Assembly (NCBI RefSeq): GCF_051013375.1
Contig: NZ_CP142125.1
DNA: 64,000 nucleotides
Origin: Kordia algicida
Lineage (GTDB): Bacteria; Bacteroidota; Bacteroidia; Flavobacteriales; Flavobacteriaceae
Strand: one strand, 5' to 3'
Numbering within the stretch: position 1 is the stretch's first letter; each line of letters opens with the position of its first letter. Positions 8,997-18,125 of the stretch are shown in pieces. The notes under the pieces were generated by a model. That model saw only the letters and a program-made list of their open reading frames with translations. It was not told the DNA's origin and did no database searches. A program made the position numbers and the translations under genes.

Positions 8997-9345
8997 ACTC
9001 GCTGTCGCTTTTGGACCGCTTCGCTGTTAGAATCAAGATCGCTTCATTTCGACAGGCTCAATGTGAACGCTATTAGACTTTTTGAAACGCTTATCCTTTG
9101 ATTCGTCCTTGCGAGAAGCGTAGCGCCACGGCAATCTGTGACTTCAAAAAACTAAAGTGTTCTGTGATAAACAGACTGCGACGTCATTCTTCCTCGCAGT
9201 GACGTTTCTTTTAATTAAAAAAAATCGTGCATTCGTGGCAAAAAAAAGAGATTCCTGCCTCTGAAGGAATGAAAAAAAGGTATATGTATAAGGCTAGAAG
9301 CGAAGCGCCACTAGCCAAAATTCATAATTCTGAATTCAGCATTCA
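8997..9345. repeat. 352-bp gap packed with interspersed palindromic repeats
   Basis: No gene is visible. Directly after the stop (8997-9035) there is an element of the TTTTGGAYCGCTTCGC family. At 9044-9065 there is a half-palindrome of the TTTCGACAGGCTCA type. At 9104-9205 there is a full inverted pair of a longer element: the left arm begins CGTCCTTGCGAGAAGC and ends CAATCTGT, and the right arm begins ACAGACTGCG and ends CTCGCAGTGACG. At 9251-9272 there is a degenerate ATTCCTGC palindrome. A hairpin GGCTAG..GCGCTTCGC..CTAGCC lies at 9294-9318 in the sense of lipA. Confidence 0.7.
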
Positions 9346-9348
9346 GAA

Positions 9349-10242
9349 TTAATCTATATGTTTATGTGCCTTATAAGAAGAACGCACCAACGCGCCACTT
9401 TCTACATGTCTAAAACCTAAATCGAGTCCGATTTGACGATAACGGTCAAATTCATCAGGCGTGACAAAACGTTGTACAGGCAAATGTTTTTTACTTGGCT
9501 GTAAATATTGTCCGATCGTAACGACATCGACATTGGCTTCACTTAAATCGTGCAAAGTTTGAATTACTTCTTCTTCTTTTTCACCCAAACCAAGCATGAT
9601 TCCTGATTTCGTTCTATTGATTCCCTGATCTTTTAAATATTTCAACACACCTAAACTACGATCATATTTCGCCTGAATTCGCACTTCACGCGTCAAACGA
9701 CGCACCGTTTCCATGTTATGTGAAACTACTTCTGGAGCAACTTCTACAATACGATCCAAATGACGCTCGATTCCTTGAAAATCTGGAATCAGCGTTTCTA
9801 AAGTTGTCGTAGGATTCATTCGGCGAACAGCTTTCACCGTTTCTGCCCAAATGATACTTCCCATATCTTTCAAATCATCACGATCTACCGAAGTCAAAAC
9901 TGCGTGCTTAATTTTCATAATTTTAATAGAACGTGCTACTTTTTCAGGTTCGTCCCAAGCAACCGTTTCTGGTCGTCCCGTTTTTACACCACAAAATCCG
10001 CAAGAGCGTGTACAAACATTCCCCAAAATCATAAACGTTGCCGTTCCTTCTCCCCAACATTCGCCCATATTTGGGCAACTTCCTGAGGTACAAATTGTGT
10101 TTAATTTGTATTTGTCAACCAATCCGCGAAGTTCTGTATATTTCTTTCCTGTTGGAAGCTTCACACGAAGCCATTTCGGTTTTCCTTTTGGAGGCAATAC
10201 ACTAGCTTTTGTTTCTATACTCATAGCAACTTTTCTATTCAT
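9349..10242 (-). CDS. lipA: Lipoyl synthase
   Basis: A radical-SAM enzyme that inserts two sulfurs into octanoyl groups on the E2 and H proteins to make lipoate. The auxiliary cluster motif CTSGSCPNMGEC and the radical-SAM motif CTRSCGFC are both intact, as is the C-terminal LVRSSYKAHKH with the RSSY cluster ligand. An upstream TTG at 10260 overlaps the -7 element (10257-10265) and cannot be the start. ATG 10242 (MNRKVAMSIETK) is the first start downstream of the promoter, giving 297 residues; ATG 10224 (MSIETK) is equally possible. No lipB or lipM is adjacent. Confidence 0.95.
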   Translation of the reverse strand: MNRKVAMSIETKASVLPPKGKPKWLRVKLPTGKKYTELRGLVDKYKLNTICTSGSCPNMGECWGEGTATFMILGNVCTRSCGFCGVKTGRPETVAWDEPEKVARSIKIMKIKHAVLTSVDRDDLKDMGSIIWAETVKAVRRMNPTTTLETLIPDFQGIERHLDRIVEVAPEVVSHNMETVRRLTREVRIQAKYDRSLGVLKYLKDQGINRTKSGIMLGLGEKEEEVIQTLHDLSEANVDVVTIGQYLQPSKKHLPVQRFVTPDEFDRYRQIGLDLGFRHVESGALVRSSYKAHKHID

Positions 10243-10256
10243 TGAAAATATGAAAT

Positions 10257-10265
10257 GCAAAGATA
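10257..10265 (-). promoter_or_regulatory. Promoter -7 element of lipA
   Basis: TATCTTTGC on the minus strand is a perfect match to the Bacteroidetes TAnnTTTGC box. It places transcription start near 10251, which decides the lipA start codon. No good TTG -33 box was seen at the expected distance. Confidence 0.7.
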
Positions 10266-10381
10266 CAAAGAATCTTGTTGTTGTTCGCTTCGCTCAATTC
10301 AAAAATTTAAAGATTAAAAATTCAAGGTTTATAGACGTATACACTTAAACTCAAAAAGCACCAAATACCCAACATCTATCT

Positions 10382-11598
10382 TTACAACATGAGAAGATAC
10401 CAAATAGAAAATCCTGTCAAAAACAAAATTCCCATCCAGCTTAAAATTCGTAAGCCAAGTTTGGGTTGCCATGCTTTTGGTGTGTGTTTACTTGTGATGA
10501 GAATGTAGTTTGAAATTGCATAAAAAGGCGCAGTGACAAACGATAAAACCGTAGCAATGTAGATTAATGAGCCCATTTCTGCTAAAAATTGTGTCATGAT
10601 GATAATGGTTCCGACAACTAAAATCAACATCCAAAAAATATAACTGTGTTTGATGTATTTTCCGAACAACAACTGACTCGTTTTTGCCATCGCTCTCGGA
10701 GAAGCATCAAGTGTTGTTAAAGTAGTGCTAAACATGGTTGTAAAAGCTGCTACTGCAATGATAATATATACGTTTTCATTTAAGCTTGTTGTGTATAATT
10801 CAATAAGTTGTGATGCAAATTCGCCACCTTTGGAAGAAAATTTAATTCCAGAATTGAACATGATATACGCACCTAATGCCATAAAGCAAATTCCAAGAAT
10901 GATGGTTACAATATAACCAAAATTGAAATCGAATAAAGCTCTTTTTGGCGTGAAACCTTCTGCTTCCTGACGTTTTTCAATAGCCCAAAGTGAATGAAAA
11001 ATTGAAACATCTAGCGGCGCAGGCATCCATCCCATAAAAACAATTAAAAGCGTAATGCCGCCAATTTCCGTGGGAAGTATTTGTGCTGCACTTAAGACTT
11101 CATTTCCGTTAAAAACAGCGAAAAACACAGCAATAACAGTACTTATAGTTAATATAATGATGATAACCTTCATTAATTTATCGAGGAAAGAATAACGTCC
11201 TGCGGTTAAGATTCCCAAACAAATCAGTGTGATAATTGTACTCCAAATTTCCATTGACAATTCAATGCCAAATAATTGAGAAGCTAAACCAGCTGTGACA
11301 ATGGTGACAGCGGTTTGTATGGTAAACATGGTGGCAAATGACAATATGAAATAGGCGACAAGCAACCCTTTGCTTAACTTTTTATAACCATCTAGCAAAC
11401 TTTCGCCTGTAGCGGCAGCGTAACGTGGACCGAATTGAAAGAAAGGATATTTAAACAAATTTACTAATAACAACGCCCACAATATCCAAAGCCAAATTCG
11501 GCACCAACTTTTGTTGAATTTACCAAATGCGATACGCCAATTGCCGCGCCTGCAAATAGTAATCCTGGACCTAGTTTTTTAAGGAAGGAAACGTTCAT
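10382..11598 (-). pseudogene. NRAMP-like transporter with a frameshift near its 5' end
   Basis: The main frame (10382-11482, about 366 residues, ten or so membrane helices) encodes an NRAMP-superfamily transporter (KYPFFQFGPRYAAATGESLLDGY, FMGWMPAPLDVS). Its natural start is out of frame. ATG 11598 opens MNVSFLKKLGPGLLFAGAAI and proceeds through HLVNSTKVGAEFGFG, then stops after 44 residues. One missing base near 11485-11492 would join GFG to LWALLLVNLF. The ATG overlaps the TGA of the upstream sigma gene (ATGA), so the joined gene is clearly the original. It lacks the DPGN (TM1) and MPH (TM6) metal ligands of true NRAMPs, so the substrate may not be Mn/Fe. The frameshift is either a real lesion or a sequence error. 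Confidence 0.82.
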
Positions 11599-12152
11599 TT
11601 TTTCTGAATAATTTCTGCCAATAACTTCTTAGCACGCAACAATTTTACTTTTACATTGCTCATCGGTTCTTGCAATTGCGTTGAGATTTCCTTGTAACTC
11701 AACTCTTGAAAGTAGCGTAAATTGATGATTTCTTGATAATGCGGTTTCAGTTTTTTAATATCGCGCAGCAGCTTGGCTAAATTTTGCTCGGTAATAATTT
11801 TATCTTCTGGCGTTGGTCCGTCGTCAATAATTTGATATACTTCTTCCTCTTGTTCTTCTGTCGTTTCAATGTGTTTTTTCTTTTTGCGAAGAAAATCAAT
11901 ATGCACATTTTTAGAAATGGTAATTAGCCAGGTTTTAAACTTGTACTTTTCGTCAAACGTATCAATTTTATCAAAAGCTTTAGAAAACGTTTGAATGGTA
12001 ATATCTTCCGCGTCGTTTTCGTTTTGAACACGTTTTAGTTGAAAACCATAGACATCATTCCAAAAAGAATTTAGAAGAAAATTAAAAGCGACTTGGTTGC
12101 CCATTTTTGCTTTTTGTATGTATGCTTTCAGAATCGTTTCGGCTATTTCCAA
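11595..12152 (-). CDS. ECF-type RNA polymerase sigma factor
   Basis: 185 residues. Region 2 (about 20-90) contains NDVYGFQLKRVQNENDAEDITIQTF and FKTWLITISKNVHIDFLRKKK. Region 4 (about 130-182) contains LKPHYQEIINLRYFQELSYKEIS and a basic recognition end. The most upstream start is TTG 12152, inside the last codons of the glycosyltransferase gene (10-bp overlap). ATG 12104 would cut into region 2, so TTG is preferred. Its TGA overlaps the ATG of the NRAMP-like gene. No anti-sigma gene is adjacent, unlike the sigma at 1143. Being locked between an envelope glycosyltransferase and a transporter suggests co-expression, not necessarily control of those genes. Confidence 0.88.
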   Translation of the reverse strand: MEIAETILKAYIQKAKMGNQVAFNFLLNSFWNDVYGFQLKRVQNENDAEDITIQTFSKAFDKIDTFDEKYKFKTWLITISKNVHIDFLRKKKKHIETTEEQEEEVYQIIDDGPTPEDKIITEQNLAKLLRDIKKLKPHYQEIINLRYFQELSYKEISTQLQEPMSNVKVKLLRAKKLLAEIIQKK

Positions 12153-13243
12153 TGCGTGGGTTTTGAAGTCATATTCGTTATAAAGATACCAAAATGTATG
12201 ATAACTAAAAAGAGTTCTAATATGGGAAGCAAATATAACGTGTCTTGTTCTTTAAGTTTGCTTGCAGAAAATCCGATAATTGTATATTGTAATAAAATAC
12301 GAATTCCAAAAACTCCTAAAGTTAACATCCAGATTTTTGTAAAGAGTAAAAAAATCGCCAATATCCAGAATATAACTTGCGTGATGTAAAAAGTGCCTAA
12401 TAAAAATTTGTGAATAAATTTATAATGCGATGACGTACTAACATGTCTTCTTTTTTGTTGAAACCACGCGCCGAAACTCAATTTTGGTTGTGAAATTGTA
12501 AAACTATTTTTAGAGAAACAAATGGCGGTATTTTTACCTGTTGCAGCATCTTTGATAAACAAATCGTCATCGCCAGAACGGATTTTCATGTGGTTGATAA
12601 AACCGTTTACTCTGTAGAATTCATCTCTATGATAAGCCAAGTTTCGACCAACTGCGGTATACGGAATGCCCAATTTTGCATAACTGAACGCTTGTACGGC
12701 TGCCATTAAAGTTTCAAAACGTATCAAAAGATTTAGGAACGAATATTTCTTTTTCGCATAAGCGCCATAACCAATGACAATCTTTTTAGTGCTTGAAAAA
12801 TGTTGTGTAATTTCAGTCAGCCAATTCTTCGAAGTAGGTACACAATCTGCATCTGTAAATACCAAATAATCGTTGGTTGCGGCTTTAATTCCTAGGGTAA
12901 GTGCGTATTTTTTATTTCCCCAAAAGGCTTCATTATTTTCAACATTTACCAGTTTGATATTGCTGTTTTCTTGTTGAAAAGCTTCCATAACATCTTGGGT
13001 TTCATCGGAAGATGCATCGTTGATTAAAACAATTTCATAATTTTTATATGCTTGTTGTAGCAACTCAGGAATAAGCGTTTTTAAATTTTCAGCTTCATTT
13101 TTTGCACATACAATTACCGAAACAGGCAAGTTGTGTTGCTTGTGTCGTTTCAACTTCGCAAAAGCGAATGTGCCAAAAAGTAAAAAGTAAACAACTTGAA
13201 TAGCGGCAACGGCTATAAAAGCGTAGAAGAAAATTGTAATCAT
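12143..13243 (-). CDS. Family 2 glycosyltransferase, membrane-anchored
   Basis: 366 residues from ATG 13243; a TTG one codon upstream is less likely. An N-terminal membrane helix (about 3-25) is followed by a GT-A domain. It has PVSVIVCAKNEAENL, the nucleotide-binding LINDASSDET, the metal-binding DADC and the acceptor-side QQKRRHVS motif. Two or three C-terminal membrane helices follow (about 285-345). It would transfer a sugar from a nucleotide donor to a lipid or polysaccharide acceptor on the cytoplasmic face; the acceptor cannot be told. It is second in an operon with the small Cys-rich protein upstream and the sigma gene overlapping downstream. Confidence 0.85.
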   Translation of the reverse strand: MITIFFYAFIAVAAIQVVYFLLFGTFAFAKLKRHKQHNLPVSVIVCAKNEAENLKTLIPELLQQAYKNYEIVLINDASSDETQDVMEAFQQENSNIKLVNVENNEAFWGNKKYALTLGIKAATNDYLVFTDADCVPTSKNWLTEITQHFSSTKKIVIGYGAYAKKKYSFLNLLIRFETLMAAVQAFSYAKLGIPYTAVGRNLAYHRDEFYRVNGFINHMKIRSGDDDLFIKDAATGKNTAICFSKNSFTISQPKLSFGAWFQQKRRHVSTSSHYKFIHKFLLGTFYITQVIFWILAIFLLFTKIWMLTLGVFGIRILLQYTIIGFSASKLKEQDTLYLLPILELFLVIIHFGIFITNMTSKPTHWK

Positions 13244-13261
13244 CAAAAAATGGAAAACTAT

Positions 13262-13465
13262 TTATTGGTGTTGTGGCTCAGCGCAAGTGTCAAATTGATC
13301 GGGTGTTTTTCCGCAAAACCCACAGGCGTCACCATCTTTGTTTAACATTGGATTTTGACTCGCGCAAGTTCCTGCAAATTTCCCATCTTTCTTTGCCCAA
13401 AGTTTAATTGCAATTCCAGCAACACCTAGTAATAATAATCCAATTGTTAATAATACAAGTTTCAT
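13262..13465 (-). CDS. Small membrane or secreted Cys-containing protein
   Basis: 67 residues. One hydrophobic helix (about 3-22) acts as signal or anchor. A short soluble part follows with four Cys in CASQNPMLNKDGDACGFCGK and DTCAEP, suggesting disulfides or metal binding. This matches a small conserved Bacteroidetes family usually annotated only as membrane or secreted protein. A perfect -7 box lies 43 bases upstream, and the glycosyltransferase follows after 18 bases, so it heads the operon. Function unknown. Confidence 0.75.
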   Translation of the reverse strand: MKLVLLTIGLLLLGVAGIAIKLWAKKDGKFAGTCASQNPMLNKDGDACGFCGKTPDQFDTCAEPQHQ

Positions 13466-13507
13466 CAGTAATTTTATTTTATGAATTTTGTCTTCAATAA
13501 ATGTCTT

Positions 13508-13516
13508 GCAAAGATA
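13508..13516 (-). promoter_or_regulatory. Promoter -7 element of the 13465-10382 operon
   Basis: TATCTTTGC on the minus strand is a perfect TAnnTTTGC match. The predicted transcription start is near 13502, about 37 bases before the ATG at 13465. Confidence 0.65.
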
Positions 13517-13579
13517 CGGCTTTTTATGGAATATTTATTGCTATCTTGTCGTAGGTTTTTTAATTGAAAAATAAACGCT

Positions 13580-14098
13580 ATGAAGTACTTAGGAACACTT
13601 TTATTACTCATCTTGTTTGTTGCATGTACAACGCCAAGAGTGATGTATGACTATGATAAGAAAGTGAATTTTGAAAAATATAAAACATACAATTTCTATC
13701 CAGATATTGACACGGGTTTGAGCGATTTAGACAACAAACGTTTATTTCGTCAAGCAGATTCTATTCTGCAATCACGCGGATTTGTGCGAACAGCAACGCC
13801 CGATTTTTATATCAATATTGAAACAAGTGCTTTTCAGCCGAATCAAAATGGTGGTGTTGGTGTCGGAGTTGGCGGTGGTGGAAGAAACGCTGGCGGCGGA
13901 ATTTCCATCGGATTGCCAATCAACGCAAAACTAAATCAGCAATTGGTGTTTGATTTTGTAGATGTTCGCGAAGACGATTTGTATTGGCAAGCAGTTGCCG
14001 AAGGTTATTACAAAGAAAAAGCCACACCAGAAGAACGAGAAGCTTATTTTAGAAGGATTTTGCTGAAAGTTTTAAAAGGATATCCGCCGAAACGGTAG
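13580..14098 (+). CDS. DUF4136 lipoprotein
   Basis: 172 residues. A lipoprotein signal ends in the lipobox LFVAC (Cys16), so it should be lipid-anchored. The body matches DUF4136 (YDYDKKVNFEKYKTYNFYP near the start; DDLYWQAVAEGYY near the end). A Gly-rich insert at about 93-112 (GGVGVGVGGGGRNAGGG) is a probable flexible loop. It is a single-gene unit divergent from the operon at 13465. The role of DUF4136 is not known; such proteins are common in Bacteroidetes envelopes. Confidence 0.85.
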   Translation: MKYLGTLLLLILFVACTTPRVMYDYDKKVNFEKYKTYNFYPDIDTGLSDLDNKRLFRQADSILQSRGFVRTATPDFYINIETSAFQPNQNGGVGVGVGGGGRNAGGGISIGLPINAKLNQQLVFDFVDVREDDLYWQAVAEGYYKEKATPEEREAYFRRILLKVLKGYPPKR

Positions 14099-14375
14099 TT
14101 GTGAAATGTTAAATTTTAAATGTTGAATTTTGAATTACTTCAAAAAACGATTTTGCGCTATGACAAACAGACAGCCACGTCGCAAACTCCTCGCAGTGAC
14201 GAAAAATAGTCTTTGATTTACCAAATGTCAATTCGAGCGCAGTCGAGAATTCTTTAAAATAAAAAATCTTTCAATCAAAAAAACAAAATCTAGCAGCAAA
14301 GCGGTATAACAGATTCCCGCCTACGCGGGAACGAGTCTAAAAGCGCTTGCACTGAGCTTGTCGAAGTGAAGCGAA
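14099..14375. repeat. Repeat-filled gap between convergent DUF4136 gene and murB
   Basis: No gene is visible. At 14105-14135 there is an AT-rich stretch (TTAAATTTTAAATGTTGAAT) that resembles 59758-59790 in inverted orientation. At 14141-14201 lies one half of the CTCGCAGTGACG element also seen whole at 9104 and 21787. At 14228-14252 there is a TTCGAGCGCAGTCGAGAA palindrome, and at 14311-14331 a palindrome with arms ATTCCCGC and GCGGGAA. At 14348-14372 there is an ACTGAGCTTGTCGAAGTG repeat. Confidence 0.65.
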
Positions 14376-15392
14376 TCAAATAACATTTACTTCTGCTTCA
14401 ATAGTAATGACAAATTTCTCTAAAACAGTTGCTTGTATTTTTTTGGCTAATGCCAGAATTTGTTCTCCGGAAGCATTGTCATAATTGACTAAAACCAATG
14501 CCTGATTTTTATGCACACCAGCGTCTCCAAATCGTTTTCCCTTGAAACCACATTGCTCAATGAGCCAACCTGCAGGAACTTTAATTTCGGTGTCAGACAC
14601 TACATAATGCGGAACGTTTTCGTGTTTTTGCTGTAAAATGTCAAACTCTGCTTTTGGAATGACAGGATTTTTAAAGAAACTTCCGCTATTTCCAATTTCT
14701 TTTGGATCGGGTAATTTTCGTTGACGAATGGCAATCACAGCGTCACTCACATCTTTTATCGTAGGATTTGAAATGTTGTTACTTTCCAATTCCTGTTGAA
14801 TTGCTCCGTAAGAAGTATTTAACTTATGATTTTTAGAAGTCAATTTAAACACTACAGCAGTAATAATATATTTTCCTTTGGCTTCGTTTTTAAAAATGGA
14901 ATTTCGGTAGCCAAATTTACAATCTGAAAGTGTGAATGTTTTTTCTTCCTGAGTTTCAATATCGATTGCTGTACAACTGTGAAATGTATCTTTCAATTCT
15001 ACACCATACGCACCAATATTCTGAATTGGTGATGTTCCTACATTTCCTGGAATTAAAGATAAATTCTCAACGCCACCATAATTATTTTCAATACACCAAA
15101 GTACAAATTCATGCCAATTTTCTCCTGCTTGAATTTCGACTAAAACATCAGTTTCAGTAGTTTCAATCACTTTTTTTCCTTTGCTATTGATGTGTAATAC
15201 GGGAAGTTCTAAATTGCGCGTAAGCAACATATTACTTCCGCCACCAAGAATAAAATACTTAGAAAATTGTGGTAATTGTAATGCTTCTATTAATTGTGCT
15301 TTATTTTCAATAGAAATAAAATGTGAAGCTTTTACATCAATACCAAACGTATTGAATTCTTTTAGAGAAACGTTATGTTGTATAGAAACCAA
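14376..15392 (-). CDS. murB: UDP-N-acetylenolpyruvoylglucosamine reductase
   Basis: 338 residues, the long E. coli-type form. It reduces UDP-GlcNAc-enolpyruvate to UDP-MurNAc with NADPH and FAD in peptidoglycan synthesis. FAD-binding motifs are visible (FNTFGIDVKA, LGGGSNMLL, LIPGNVGTSPIQNIGAYG), as is the catalytic Ser region GNSGSFFKNP. The only workable start is TTG 15392, because a stop lies in frame just upstream and no early ATG exists. It is nine bases after the aminotransferase stop, so it is probably translated from the same message. Confidence 0.93.
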   Translation of the reverse strand: MVSIQHNVSLKEFNTFGIDVKASHFISIENKAQLIEALQLPQFSKYFILGGGSNMLLTRNLELPVLHINSKGKKVIETTETDVLVEIQAGENWHEFVLWCIENNYGGVENLSLIPGNVGTSPIQNIGAYGVELKDTFHSCTAIDIETQEEKTFTLSDCKFGYRNSIFKNEAKGKYIITAVVFKLTSKNHKLNTSYGAIQQELESNNISNPTIKDVSDAVIAIRQRKLPDPKEIGNSGSFFKNPVIPKAEFDILQQKHENVPHYVVSDTEIKVPAGWLIEQCGFKGKRFGDAGVHKNQALVLVNYDNASGEQILALAKKIQATVLEKFVITIEAEVNVI

Positions 15393-15401
15393 AGTGTCGT
15401 T

Positions 15402-16595
15402 TTATGATGCGTTATACGCTTTTAAAGCTTCTTTTAGAATGTTGACAGCTTTTTTCAAACTGTTTTCATTTAAAACATATGCAATTCTTATTTGATTCAA
15501 TCCTGTATTTGGCGAAGAATAAAATCCAGCAGCAGGAGCTACCATGATGGTTTGTCCTTCATAATCAAAACTTTCCAACAACCATTTTGCAAAATCTTCA
15601 GCATTTTCTACGGGCAATTCTGCAATGCAATAAAAAGCACCTTTTGGGTTTGCCACACGAACACCTTCAATTTCTTTTAAACCAGCAATTAGGGTATTTC
15701 TTCTGCTTACATATTCATCAATGACATCATCAAAATAACTTTGTGGAGTTTTTAAAGCCGCTTCACTAGCAATCTGAGCAAATGTAGGTGGCGACAAACG
15801 TGCCTGAGCAAATTTCATCGCAGTTGCCATCACTTCTTTATTTTTAGAAACAATACAGCCAATTCGTGCGCCACACATACTATAACGTTTTGAGACAGAA
15901 TCAATCATAATGGCGTGATTCTCCAAATCAGGTTCTTGCATAATAGAGTAGTGTACCATTCCGTCGTAGGCGAACTCGCGGTATACTTCATCAGCAATTA
16001 AAAATAAATCGTGCTTTTTGACAATTTTTGCTAGTTTTTGAATTTCCTCTTTGGTATATAAATATCCTGTTGGATTTCCAGGATTACAAATTAAGATTGC
16101 TTTCGTTTTTGGGGTGATTAATTTCTCAAACTCCTCAATTGGTGGCAAAGCAAAATTATTTTCTATTTTAGAAATTACAGGTACAACTTTTACACCAGCA
16201 GCGACAGAAAAACCATTGTAATTTGCGTAAAATGGCTCTGGAATTATTACTTCATCATTAACATCCATCGTACTTCCAAAAGCAAATGCCAAGGCTTCAC
16301 TTCCGCCAGTAGTTACAATAATATTATCAGCAGCTATATTAACATCATGCTTTGCGTAATAGTTGGCAATTTTCTCTCGATACGCTTCCGAACCATCAGA
16401 TTTTGTGTATGCTAAGACATCAAGCATGTGAACTTTTACAGCATCTAAAGCTATTTGTGGTGTTTTAATATCAGGTTGTCCAATATTTAAATGGTATACA
16501 GTTTTACCTTGCTTATACGCTTTTTCAGCATACGGAACCAATTTACGAATTGGTGATTGTGGCATTGCAATTCCTTTGTTGGAAATAGTTGGCAT
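15402..16595 (-). CDS. Class I/II aminotransferase, aspartate aminotransferase-like
   Basis: 397 residues of the PLP fold type I family. The substrate loop NIGQPDIKTP, the PLP-contacting GGSEALAFA, NPGNPTGYLYTKEE and ADEVYREFAYDG are visible. The Schiff-base Lys lies in DSVSKRYSMCGARIGC. A C-terminal Arg (IRIAYV) should bind the substrate carboxylate. The best match is the aspartate/prephenate aminotransferase group, but exact specificity cannot be told. It heads a two-gene operon with murB. A near-consensus -7 box (TTATTTTGC) lies about 40 bases upstream. Confidence 0.88.
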   Translation of the reverse strand: MPTISNKGIAMPQSPIRKLVPYAEKAYKQGKTVYHLNIGQPDIKTPQIALDAVKVHMLDVLAYTKSDGSEAYREKIANYYAKHDVNIAADNIIVTTGGSEALAFAFGSTMDVNDEVIIPEPFYANYNGFSVAAGVKVVPVISKIENNFALPPIEEFEKLITPKTKAILICNPGNPTGYLYTKEEIQKLAKIVKKHDLFLIADEVYREFAYDGMVHYSIMQEPDLENHAIMIDSVSKRYSMCGARIGCIVSKNKEVMATAMKFAQARLSPPTFAQIASEAALKTPQSYFDDVIDEYVSRRNTLIAGLKEIEGVRVANPKGAFYCIAELPVENAEDFAKWLLESFDYEGQTIMVAPAAGFYSSPNTGLNQIRIAYVLNENSLKKAVNILKEALKAYNAS

Positions 16596-16769
16596 AATCT
16601 AGAGTTTTGTGAAAGACAAAAATGCAAAATAAATTTATAAAAACAGCTTAATTTAGTGTTATAATTACACACATCACAATATATTTTATCAACGTTAAAA
16701 AATGTATTTTGTTCGGATAAAAAATGGAAATTTTGTATATTAGTTTGTTACCAAATATCCTCTCATTCA

Positions 16770-18125
16770 TTGCAAACAGTAAAGAAACATATTATTTTAC
16801 TCCTTATTTGTATTTGCGGTAGTATGCAAGCACAAGATAATTTTGAGATTTTAAACGATAAAGAAAAGGCTTCTGTGTCGTTTCAATTGATAAATAATCT
16901 TATTGTAATCCCTGTTGAAATTAATGGTGTCAAAATGTCTTTCTTGTTAGATTCTGGAGTAAATAAACCCATCATGTTCAGTCTAAATCCAGGCGATTCT
17001 CTATCCATTGAACAAACAGAACGCATGCATCTTCGCGGTTTGGGCTCAGGAGAAGCGATTGAAGCTGTAAAAGCACGAGCAAATTCTTTTAAAATTAATG
17101 ATATCCTAAAACGCAATTTAGAATTATACATCATTCTCGATAAAGAAATCAATATGTCTACACGTTTGGGCGTTCCCATTCATGGAATTATTGGCTATGA
17201 CGTTTTTAAAGATTTTATTGTGGAAATAAATTACAATTCTGAACGAATAAAGTTTTACAATCCTGAAACCTACGAATACAGCAATTGCAGAAAATGTACC
17301 GATTTGCCACTTACGTTTCGAAATAATAAGCCTTACATTGACGTAAATGTTGCTATTGAAGATGAAAAAGCACCAAATATTCCTGTAAAACTTTTAATTG
17401 ATTCTGGCGGAAGCGACGCATTGTGGTTGTTTGAAGATGAAGAAAAACAAATTAAAATACCCGAAAAGAAGTTTGATGATTTCTTAGGGCGAGGTTTGAG
17501 CGGAAGTATCTACGGAACAAGATCACGTGTAAAAAAGTTTCACATGGGCGATTTCTCTTTTAAAAATGCAAAAGTTGCTTTCCCTGATTCTACGGCGATT
17601 ACATATGTAAAAAACTTTAAAGAACGTAATGGAAGCATTGGTGGCGAAATTTTAAAACGCTTCAAAGTTATTTTCGATTATGGAAACAATCGCATCCGAT
17701 TGCGAAAAAGTAAATATTTCTCAGATCCTTTTCATTACAATATGAGTGGTATAGAATTGCAACACAACGGTATGCGTGTCATAAAAGAGGTTAAAAAAAG
17801 AAACAATTCTATTCACACCAACTACGGACGTGGTGGAAACAGTACGAATCTTGGAGAGGTAAGCGTTGTATATGAACATTACAATAAGTTTAGTTTGGTA
17901 AAAGCATACGAAATTGCAGAGATTCGTAAAAATTCGCCCGCAGAACTCGCCGGACTTAAAGAAGGTGATATCATTATTTCCATCAACGGACGTACGGTTG
18001 ACCGACTTTCGCTGAACAAAGTCACAGGAATGTTAGAAGGAAAAGAAAACAAAAAAATACGACTAAGAATTGTACGTGGTCAAACGGAATTAAAATTTGA
18101 ATTTCGCTTGAAAGAAGTGCTTTGA
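16770..18125 (+). CDS. Retropepsin-like aspartyl protease with C-terminal PDZ domain
   Basis: 451 residues. The start is TTG 16770, the only one that keeps the signal peptide (hydrophobic to SMQAQ, about residue 21). Two retropepsin-like halves each carry a catalytic-type motif, FLLDSGVNKP near 60 and LLIDSGGSDAL near 210, and each half is followed by a hydrophobic Gly-rich element (HGIIGYDVF, GSIGGEILKRF). A PDZ domain covers about 365-450 (IRKNSPAELAGLKEGDIIISINGR). It is probably a periplasmic or outer-membrane-associated protease. The architecture is frequent in Bacteroidetes; substrates are unknown. Its stop is followed at once by a cgcttcgc-family repeat. Confidence 0.85.
   Translation: MQTVKKHIILLLICICGSMQAQDNFEILNDKEKASVSFQLINNLIVIPVEINGVKMSFLLDSGVNKPIMFSLNPGDSLSIEQTERMHLRGLGSGEAIEAVKARANSFKINDILKRNLELYIILDKEINMSTRLGVPIHGIIGYDVFKDFIVEINYNSERIKFYNPETYEYSNCRKCTDLPLTFRNNKPYIDVNVAIEDEKAPNIPVKLLIDSGGSDALWLFEDEEKQIKIPEKKFDDFLGRGLSGSIYGTRSRVKKFHMGDFSFKNAKVAFPDSTAITYVKNFKERNGSIGGEILKRFKVIFDYGNNRIRLRKSKYFSDPFHYNMSGIELQHNGMRVIKEVKKRNNSIHTNYGRGGNSTNLGEVSVVYEHYNKFSLVKAYEIAEIRKNSPAELAGLKEGDIIISINGRTVDRLSLNKVTGMLEGKENKKIRLRIVRGQTELKFEFRLKEVL

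Noticed and set aside
10243..10260. TTG start of lipA at 10260
   Set aside because: The codon overlaps the promoter -7 element and cannot be in the message.
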